Part shown: one piece after another, positions 5,537 through 10,696 of the stretch
Layout of the letters: each line of letters opens with the position of its first letter
Numbering within the stretch: the stretch's first letter is position 1
From: Actinomycetota bacterium
GTDB lineage: Bacteria; Actinomycetota; Acidimicrobiia; Acidimicrobiales; GCA-2861595
Assembly: GCA_016781225.1 (NCBI GenBank)
Contig: JADDQT010000047.1
Span: 1 to 10,696, forward strand
DNA length: 10,696 nucleotides
Reading direction: 5' to 3'
Notes under the pieces: model-generated
The model's input: the letters and a program-made list of their open reading frames with translations, nothing else
Database searches by the model: none
Told to the model about the DNA's origin: nothing
Position numbers and translations under genes: made by a program

Positions 5537-8331
5537 GCGGCGAGCACCTCGGTCAGCTCTTCGAGCAGCGGCGCTAGCTGCTCTCCGAAGAGCTCATGAG
5601 CCTTCCCGAGGCCTCCATGTTGGACGAAGGGCACCGCCTCGAAGTCGTCAGCGGCGATCGTCAGCGAAGCCGCTATGTGGTCCCGAATACCCTCGAGCCA
5701 GGTCCGCTGCTCCCCCGAAAAAGCCTGACCTGCAGCCTCTTGTTGCGCCATCCACGCGTCGAACCGCCGGTCCACGATCTCCGGGAACGGAACGAGCTCG
5801 TCGTCCTGCTGCAGCGCGTAGCGAACAAGCGACACCACATTGGTGAGTACGTGCCCGGGCGAGCCTCGAACCTTGGAGCGGTCGAGCGTTTCGTACGCGG
5901 CCCAAAGCTGCTCGGAGGTCCAGCGATGCGGCGGGCGGCTGATGGCGTTGGTCAGCTCCTTGATCTCTTTGAACGTGAGCCGCTGCTGGTACGGCCGGCT
6001 GTAGAGAACCTGGAGGGCGGTGATCTCGTCCTTGTTGTCTTCGATGAACTGCCGGAACGACTCCACAGTCCGGCGGGCGCGGTCGGCGGCGTCGACGGAG
6101 TAGTCGGCCCGCACTACCACGTCCTTCGAGGCCTCGTCGATGAGCTGCTCGTAAGACCGGCGGATGTCGACGAGCTTGGTCCTGAGCTCGGGATTGTCAG
6201 CGATGGGTCGAACGGCTCGCTCGATCATCCGCCCTGCCGCCGCCGCTACTTCCTCAGGAGGCGGCTCGGACTCCCCGGTCGCCTCCTGGGCCTCGGCCAG
6301 GTGACGGTCCGGGTCGAGAGCGTCGACCAGTCCATGAGCGAGATCGGTGAGGGTGACACCCGCGGCCTCCTCGAGCTCGACCCGGTCATCCTTGGTGATC
6401 CGCCGGTCGAGACGCGCCAGCCGGCCAGCGACCGAGGAAACAAGGTCTGCATCCCGTTCTCCGATGGCGAGGCGCTGCATCAGCTTCTCGAAGGGAGCCG
6501 TCGGGTGCCGTTCGAGCGGGACGGTGTCGTGGAGGTCCGCCTCTGTGACGCCGACGGCGTCGACGATGACGAAGCGGTCCTTGGCCGGCGCGTCAGGCGT
6601 GACCCCCTGGAGGTCGGTGGGATTGATGACCCTGACCCCCCTGCCCTTCATCTGCTCGAAGAAATTGCGGGACCGGACCATTCGCATGAAGAAGACGCAC
6701 TCCAGCGGCTTCACGTCGGTGCCGGTGGCAATCATGTCCACCGTCACCGCGATCCTCGGGTTGTAGCTGTTGCGGAACGAGGCGAGTAGGTCCTCGGGTC
6801 GCTGGCCCTGTGAGCCGGACTTGTAGGTGATCTTGGCCGCGAAGTCGTTCCCCTTGCCGAACTCCTCCCGCACGACCTGCACGATGTCGTCGGCGTGGCT
6901 GTCGTCCTTGGCGAAGATCAGCGTCTTGGGTACATGGTCCCGACCGGGAAAGATCTCCGGGAGCTTCTCCCGGAAGGTCCGGACGATGGTGCGGATCTGG
7001 TCCCGAGCGACGACCTTGCGGTCAAGCTCGCTCGGGTTGTACGTGACGTCGGTGTCGATCTTCTCCAGCCGCACATCGCGCGTCTGCCGATCCCGGAACT
7101 TGGTGACGAGGCCAGCATCGACCGTCGAGCCCGCGCCCGTGATCTCGGTGTCGATGCGATACACGTCGAAGTCCACGTTCACGCCGTCAGCGACGGCTTG
7201 GTCGTGCTTGTACTCCATGACCAGGTTCTGGTTGAAGAACCCGAAGGTCTGTTTCCCCGGTGTCGCGGTGAGACCGACGATGAAGGCGTCGAAGTAATCG
7301 AGCACCTGGCGCCACACGCCGTAGATGGACCGATGGCACTCGTCGACGACGACCACATCGAAGGTTTCGATGGGAACCCTGGGGTTATACGCCACTTCGA
7401 CCGGTGCCGCCGGTTCCAGCTCGAAGGTCGAAACCTCGTCGAGGTCGGCGGACATCTCGGGTTGGCCCTGAAGGATCGAGTACAGCCGCTGAATCGTGGT
7501 GATGACGACGCGGGACACCGTATCGATGCTGTTCGACTGAAGGAGCTGGACGTTGTAGAGCTCGGTGAACTTGCGGCGGTCGTCGGGGGTCGTGAAGGCC
7601 TGGAACTCCTTCAGCGTCTGGCGTCCGAGGTTGGCCCGGTCGACCAGGAACAGGATCCGCCGGGCGTCGGCGTGCTTGATCAGCCGGTAGCAGGCATTGG
7701 CGGCCGTGAAGGTCTTGCCCGACCCAGTGGCCATCTGGATGAGAGCCCGGGGCCGGAAGTGGCGCAGCGACACCTCGAGGTTGCGAATGGCAACCTCCTG
7801 TGCCGGCCAGAGCCCGGCTGAGTCGAGCGGCCGGAGGGAGCTCAGGCGCTGACGCAGCGTGGCATGCTCCGGGCCTCCGAACTCCTGCCAGGCCCGCAGC
7901 CAATCGCCCAGCATCTCCGGCCTGTGGAAGGTGAAGACCTGCCGGCTGGCCGGGTCTGGATCGAAGCCGTTCGTGAAACGAGTTTCGATGCCGGTGGACT
8001 CGTAGGAGAACGGCAGCGGTTTCGTGAGCGCGGGTACGGCGTCTGGAAGACCGGTGGTGTACTTGGCCGACTGCCACTCGACGCCGGTGAGCGTCGACCC
8101 GGCCTTCTTCGCTTCGATGACCCCGACTGCCTTGCGGTCCAAGAAGAGGAGGTAGTCGGCGTCCCCGTGGCCCTCCTCCATCGGGAACTCTCGAACGGCC
8201 ACGCCTTTGCCGGCGGCGAGATTGATCTGGCGGTACTTCTGCACCACCCAGCCGCACTCGGCCAACTGGCGATCGATCTCCAAGCGCGCCTTGGCCTCAG
8301 GGCCGAGGTAGTCCTTGGCCGCTTCAGCCAT
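5533..8331 (-). CDS. hsdR: Type I restriction endonuclease subunit HsdR (EcoEI-like)
   Basis: 932 residues. It translocates DNA with ATP and cleaves unmodified DNA as part of the R2M2S complex. Domains in order: N-terminal HSDR_N nuclease with GDADYLL (D57, D59) and VIEAKK (E73, K75), the PD-(D/E)xK set; RecA-like motor 1 with ATGSGKT (201-207), DECH (330-333) and TATPG (355-359); motor 2 with VTVDMIATGTDV (529-540) and QMKGRGVR (560-567); a helical C-terminal region ending in an EcoEI_R_C-type domain. All motifs are intact and there are no frameshifts. ATG at 8329-8331 overlaps the toxin stop by eight nt (ATGGCTGA), and only weak Shine-Dalgarno pairing is visible, which suggests translation depends on vapC. 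It is the first restriction gene and lies more than 2 kb before hsdM in the transcript, an order that delays the methyltransferase relative to the nuclease. Confidence 0.97.
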   Translation of the reverse strand: MAEAAKDYLGPEAKARLEIDRQLAECGWVVQKYRQINLAAGKGVAVREFPMEEGHGDADYLLFLDRKAVGVIEAKKAGSTLTGVEWQSAKYTTGLPDAVPALTKPLPFSYESTGIETRFTNGFDPDPASRQVFTFHRPEMLGDWLRAWQEFGGPEHATLRQRLSSLRPLDSAGLWPAQEVAIRNLEVSLRHFRPRALIQMATGSGKTFTAANACYRLIKHADARRILFLVDRANLGRQTLKEFQAFTTPDDRRKFTELYNVQLLQSNSIDTVSRVVITTIQRLYSILQGQPEMSADLDEVSTFELEPAAPVEVAYNPRVPIETFDVVVVDECHRSIYGVWRQVLDYFDAFIVGLTATPGKQTFGFFNQNLVMEYKHDQAVADGVNVDFDVYRIDTEITGAGSTVDAGLVTKFRDRQTRDVRLEKIDTDVTYNPSELDRKVVARDQIRTIVRTFREKLPEIFPGRDHVPKTLIFAKDDSHADDIVQVVREEFGKGNDFAAKITYKSGSQGQRPEDLLASFRNSYNPRIAVTVDMIATGTDVKPLECVFFMRMVRSRNFFEQMKGRGVRVINPTDLQGVTPDAPAKDRFVIVDAVGVTEADLHDTVPLERHPTAPFEKLMQRLAIGERDADLVSSVAGRLARLDRRITKDDRVELEEAAGVTLTDLAHGLVDALDPDRHLAEAQEATGESEPPPEEVAAAAGRMIERAVRPIADNPELRTKLVDIRRSYEQLIDEASKDVVVRADYSVDAADRARRTVESFRQFIEDNKDEITALQVLYSRPYQQRLTFKEIKELTNAISRPPHRWTSEQLWAAYETLDRSKVRGSPGHVLTNVVSLVRYALQQDDELVPFPEIVDRRFDAWMAQQEAAGQAFSGEQRTWLEGIRDHIAASLTIAADDFEAVPFVQHGGLGKAHELFGEQLAPLLEELTEVLAA

Positions 8332-8728
8332 CGCCAGAATCTTCGGCGAGGGACTCGACCCGGACGTCGCGCATGGGGAAGTCGGCGAGGTTGTGCGTCA
8401 CAAGTACGGCGCCGTGAGACCTGGCTGTGCCGGCAACAAGGGCGTCCGCGGTGTGGATCGTCATTCCCCGCCGGGCCCAGTCGGCCTGATATCGACCGGC
8501 CCGGCGAGCTGCCTCGCGGTCGGTGTCGAGGAAGCGCAGGCGATCAGTTAGGGCCTCCCCCCGTTTCCGCTCTCGGGGACGTAGGCCTCTCTCCACCTCG
8601 GCCAGGTTCACACAGCTGGTCGCCAGCGTGTGGCCGTCGGCCAGAAGCTGAAGCAGCGCTGGCGCCACGTCCGCGGTCCCTCGCAGGTACCCGATTAGGA
8701 CCGTCGTATCCAAGAGGTAGACGCTCAG
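8324..8728 (-). CDS. vapC: VapC-type PIN-domain ribonuclease toxin
   Basis: About 134 residues, the normal size of VapC. PIN acidic residues are visible (residues counted from CTG at 8728): D7 in VYLLDTTVLIGYL, E44 in NLAEVERGL, D95 in HTADALVAGTARSHG, and the C-terminal THNLADF (D116). These chelate metal for cleavage of RNA, typically tRNA or rRNA in this family. The start is uncertain. The CTG at 8726-8728 overlaps the antitoxin stop (CTGA) in the same style as the other junctions and has GAGG seven nt upstream. The nearest standard upstream start is GTG at 8762-8764, without a ribosome-binding site, which would add 12 residues unlike PIN sequences. A TTG at 8711-8713 would start just before the first aspartate. 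The stop overlaps hsdR by eight nt, so the toxin is coupled to the restriction nuclease. Confidence 0.88.
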   Translation of the reverse strand: MSVYLLDTTVLIGYLRGTADVAPALLQLLADGHTLATSCVNLAEVERGLRPRERKRGEALTDRLRFLDTDREAARRAGRYQADWARRGMTIHTADALVAGTARSHGAVLVTHNLADFPMRDVRVESLAEDSGDG

Positions 8729-8970
8729 GACGCGGCCTCGGTACGGCGTTGGGCCCGGACCCACTCGTTGATCGACGCCTGATCCCGCCAGTGCGGGTAG
8801 TCCTTCTCCTTGAGACTCCCCGCCCCGTTACGAATGACCTGCTCCAGCTCCATGCGCTCCAGCTTCTCCCGAGCGGCCTCCTCGAGGAATCGACTGCGGC
8901 CCCGCTGGCCGACGACCTTGTCGATGGCCTCCATGACCTCGTCATCGAGAATCACGTGCGTCCTGGCCAT
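8725..8970 (-). CDS. vapB: VapB-type ribbon-helix-helix antitoxin
   Basis: 81 residues: an N-terminal ribbon-helix-helix (ARTHVILDDEVMEAIDKVV then RSRFLEEAAREKLERM, residues 2-40) and a charged C-terminal tail (about 55-81, with a WRDQASINEWVRAQ segment) that would wrap the PIN toxin and block its active site. This two-part build is the norm for VapB antitoxins, which also repress their own promoter together with the toxin. ATG at 8968-8970 is preceded by a very strong AGGAGGAGGT. It is the strongest ribosome-binding site in the window and would favour antitoxin over toxin, whose own start is weak. Two direct repeats just upstream (8984-9003) are candidate operator sites. It follows the integrase by 47 bp and heads the defence operon. 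Confidence 0.9.
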   Translation of the reverse strand: MARTHVILDDEVMEAIDKVVGQRGRSRFLEEAAREKLERMELEQVIRNGAGSLKEKDYPHWRDQASINEWVRAQRRTEAAS

Positions 8971-8983
8971 ACCTCCTCCTCAT

Positions 8984-9003
8984 GTCCCACTGACGGTCCC
9001 ACT
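8984..9003 (-). promoter_or_regulatory. candidate VapB operator: AGTGGGAC direct repeats
   Basis: GTCCCACT at 8984-8991 and 8996-9003 (AGTGGGAC on the coding strand), exactly 12 bp apart, immediately upstream of the vapB ribosome-binding site. Ribbon-helix-helix antitoxins often bind short repeats in this place to repress their own operon. No clear -10/-35 pair is visible in the 47-bp gap, so transcription may come partly from the integrase gene. Confidence 0.4.
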
Positions 9004-9017
9004 CTACCGCCGAGTGG
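8999..9017 (-). terminator. small hairpin at the integrase stop codon
   Basis: CCACTC (8999-9004) and GAGTGG (9012-9017) form a six-bp stem with a seven-nt loop that starts right after the integrase stop codon. There is no U tract. It could weakly attenuate read-through from int into vapB or protect the int mRNA end. It overlaps one of the two AGTGGGAC repeats, so the bases may serve either purpose. Confidence 0.3.
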
Positions 9018-10562
9018 CTACCCGAGCTCCAAGACGGTGATGGCCTTGCGCTTGCCCACGTCGGTGCGACCGTCATAGTGCAGTCGAAGAGTGGCCTCGC
9101 TATTGCCGAGGATGTCGGCCACGGTCCGGTACGACTCCCCAGCATCGAGCATGGCGGTGGCCGTGTAGTGACGAAGGTGGAGGAGCGTGATGGGCGAAGA
9201 GCCGCGAGAGGCCGCCCATCGGTTGCTGAGGTCATCCGGTCGCATCGGGATTCGGCCGTCGATCGGACCTGGGAAGACGTACTCGTCCACGTCGGGCGTG
9301 ACGCCGAACAGCTCCCGCCGGCGTTCAGCCTGCTGCCGGAACGCCTCCACGGCAGCCGCCGTGAGGGGCACATCGCGCCAGTCGGACTTCTTCGTCGTCT
9401 TGCGCACCACTCCCACACCGGGCCCGGCATCGGTAATAGCAGCCCCGACATGAATCTCGGCGGCGTCGAGGTCAACGTCGCTCCACCGCAGGGCGAGGAA
9501 CTCGCCGCGCCGCATCCCGGTGCTGGCCAGGATCGTCCCGGCGGCGCCCATCTCTGGATCACGTCGCCGTGCTTCGGCCAACAGGGCTCTCACTTCTTGA
9601 CCCGTCGGTGCGAACGGCTTGGTGCGGCTGGTCCGGGGGCGAGCGGCATCCTTGGCCGGGTTGGCGTCGATAAGTCCGCGCTTGCGGGCCAGCTCCAGCG
9701 AGCGAGTCAGAACCGTTGCACAGCGCCGGATATAGGCAGCGCTGGCGCCCCGTGCTCGCATGGCGGCGTAGAGGTACTCGATGTCCTGCCAAGTCAACCG
9801 GCTGAGGCGAATGTCACCAAAGGCCCGGCCGTCGGACAGCTGGGTGGCGGACATGATCTTGGACGCCGACCGCACGGTGGCGATGGTGCTCGGAGCGAGC
9901 TCGATCAGCCCGGCGTCGATGGCCTGCTGGTACAGCCGGAAGGCGGCCCCGACCGAGCGGGCGTTGGTGCCACTCGGGAGTCGCTTCTCGTGGTCGGCCA
10001 CCTTCAGCCGAGCCAGTGCCACCTCGGCGTCGCCCCTGGTGCCGTAGACATGGCGGGACACCCGTCGGCGGCGTCCCGTGACGGGGTCCCTTCCAACCTC
10101 AACGTCCACCTTCCAGACGCCGTCACGAATCTGGAGCACGCCGCCGCTCCCTCGTCTACGTCGACGCTTGGTTGGTGTCGTGGCAAGCTCGGCGGAATTC
10201 TCAGCCAGCGGCTTGGTGCCTCGGCTTGTCCTGGGCCTGCTCCCTTCGTGCGCACTACGGGCGCCATGCGGATCTCGTCTGCGACCGACGCGCGGTCGAC
10301 TGCCCGGGTCAGGCGGGACGGCCTCGGCGAGATCGGGAGAGGCGTGGGCACCCAGCGTCTCTGCGACAGCACCGGGCCGGGCGCGTAGCTCGCCAAGCAC
10401 CCGCTCGGCGTCGGCGATGCTCCCTTCAACCAAGCGAGACCGACGGCGGCGAGGTGATCCCGGCTCCCGGGGAAGCTCAACGTCAACCCGCCACACGCCA
10501 TCTCGAACGGGTTTGATGCCGCCAGTTCCCTTCTTCCGCCGGCGTCCCGCCTCGGTCAACAC
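9018..10562 (-). CDS. int: tyrosine integrase with duplicated AP2-type arm-binding domain
   Basis: 514 residues, longer than the usual 370-430. The N-terminus holds two copies of the three-strand arm-binding domain: residues 13-62 (GTGGIKPVRDGVWRVDVELP...) and 138-189 (GSGGVLQIRDGVWKVDVEVG...), joined by a Pro/Arg-rich linker (63-133). A SAM-like core-binding domain spans about 200-310, then the catalytic domain: R351 in TGMRRGE, K388 in KTTKKSD, R464 in LLHLRHYTATAML and nucleophile Y496 in LRLHYDG. Two usual histidines are changed: the HxxR position is L461 and the GHS position is N487, while R351, R464 and Y496 remain. GTG at 10560-10562 has AAGGGGG six nt upstream. It joins attP to a tRNA gene, whose end lies 118 bp away, and with Xis excises the element. 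Substitutions of these histidines occur in some active relatives, so inactivity is not implied. Confidence 0.95.
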   Translation of the reverse strand: MLTEAGRRRKKGTGGIKPVRDGVWRVDVELPREPGSPRRRRSRLVEGSIADAERVLGELRARPGAVAETLGAHASPDLAEAVPPDPGSRPRVGRRRDPHGARSAHEGSRPRTSRGTKPLAENSAELATTPTKRRRRRGSGGVLQIRDGVWKVDVEVGRDPVTGRRRRVSRHVYGTRGDAEVALARLKVADHEKRLPSGTNARSVGAAFRLYQQAIDAGLIELAPSTIATVRSASKIMSATQLSDGRAFGDIRLSRLTWQDIEYLYAAMRARGASAAYIRRCATVLTRSLELARKRGLIDANPAKDAARPRTSRTKPFAPTGQEVRALLAEARRRDPEMGAAGTILASTGMRRGEFLALRWSDVDLDAAEIHVGAAITDAGPGVGVVRKTTKKSDWRDVPLTAAAVEAFRQQAERRRELFGVTPDVDEYVFPGPIDGRIPMRPDDLSNRWAASRGSSPITLLHLRHYTATAMLDAGESYRTVADILGNSEATLRLHYDGRTDVGKRKAITVLELG

Positions 10563-10570
10563 CGCCGTCC

Positions 10571-10643
10571 CCCTTAGTAGAGCGACTTAAGACTTCAGGA
10601 ACAGTAGCTTAACGTAGTCGCTTGTGGGGAAATCTACTAAGGG
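10571..10643 (-). promoter_or_regulatory. long inverted repeat containing the integrase ribosome-binding site
   Basis: CCCTTAGTAGA (10571-10581) faces its perfect complement TCTACTAAGGG (10633-10643). Inside, AGCGAC (10581-10586) pairs with GTCGCT (10617-10622) and TTAAG-type arms pair at 10587-10591 and 10608-10612. As RNA this gives a stem of about 21 pairs with one-sided bulges. The distal arm carries AAGGG of the integrase ribosome-binding site, so a transcript beginning upstream of 10643 would hide it. As DNA it may be a recombinase or repressor site next to the attachment site. Confidence 0.6.
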
Positions 10644-10676
10644 CCAGGGAGCCCGAAACCCGCTCTGACCTGGACC
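10641..10676 (-). terminator. hairpin after the tRNA 3' end, possible tRNA terminator
   Basis: In the transcription direction GGTCCAGG (10676-10669) pairs with CCTGGCCC (10648-10641), seven of eight positions, and GAGC/GCTC (10665-10662 with 10652-10649) extends the stem after a three-nt bulge; the loop is nine nt. It begins five nt after the tRNA CCA. The following TTAGTAGATTT is only weakly T-rich. It shares three bases with the integrase leader repeat, so the two structures could exclude each other. Confidence 0.4.
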
Positions 10677-10680
10677 TTTG

Positions 10681-10696
10681 TGGAGCGGACGACGGG
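10681..10696 (-). tRNA. 3' end of a tRNA gene, probably tRNA-Gly; element attachment site
   Basis: Sixteen nt reading CCCGTCGTCCGCTCCA on the minus strand: the 3' half of a T stem (CCCGT), the 3' acceptor strand CGTCCGC, discriminator T73 and encoded CCA. C70, G71 and U73 are tRNA-Gly identity positions (implied pairs G3-C70 and C2-G71). The rest, including the anticodon, lies beyond the window edge, so the isotype is inferred. An integrase starting 118 bp away in the same orientation makes this the classic tRNA 3'-end attachment junction, with the element to the left and chromosome to the right. Confidence 0.75.

Overview
The window is high-GC DNA in which every recognisable gene lies on the minus strand. 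Gene types, codon use and intergenic style fit an actinomycetote, possibly an Acidimicrobiia-like lineage; I cannot place it more finely from sequence alone. It reads as one end of a tRNA-integrated mobile element with a defence cargo. At the far right (10681-10696) are the last 16 nt of a probable tRNA-Gly gene. It is followed in the transcription direction by a 118-nt control region and a tyrosine integrase. At the far left (1-222) is the N-terminus of a MobF (TrwC-type) conjugative relaxase, preceded by a small excisionase-type helix-turn-helix gene. The element therefore carries recombination and transfer genes and continues past the left edge, where its second att site should lie.

Layout in the direction of transcription (right to left): tRNA 3' end; hairpins and a large inverted repeat that includes the integrase ribosome-binding site; integrase (9018-10562) with two tandem arm-binding domains; VapB/VapC-type toxin-antitoxin pair (8324-8970); hsdR (5533-8331); hsdS (4175-5536); a ribbon-helix-helix plus nucleotidyltransferase (MntA-type) antitoxin (3732-4178); a HEPN (HepT-type) toxin (3403-3735); hsdM (1934-3406); a SixA-like histidine phosphatase (1292-1831); a 725-bp stretch without a convincing gene that holds a candidate terminator, an inverted repeat and a 12-bp-period direct-repeat array; the xis-like gene (351-566); and the relaxase (1-222, partial).

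From vapB to hsdM the genes overlap by 4 or 8 nt at every junction, so vapB-vapC-hsdR-hsdS-mntA-hepT-hsdM is almost certainly one translationally coupled operon. It combines a complete Type I restriction-modification system (R, two-domain S, M) with two toxin-antitoxin modules: VapBC placed before hsdR, and HEPN/MNT placed inside the system between hsdS and hsdM. My inference is a layered defence and retention cassette. Restriction acts first, and the toxins may respond when restriction is inhibited or the element is lost, as PrrC and RloC do beside other Type I systems. The MNT protein has an N-terminal DNA-binding domain that could make the inner toxin-antitoxin module a regulator of the operon. 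The least explained parts are the RHH-MNT fusion, the distal position of hsdM, the phosphatase at the operon end, the 12-bp repeat array, and the integrase leader structure.
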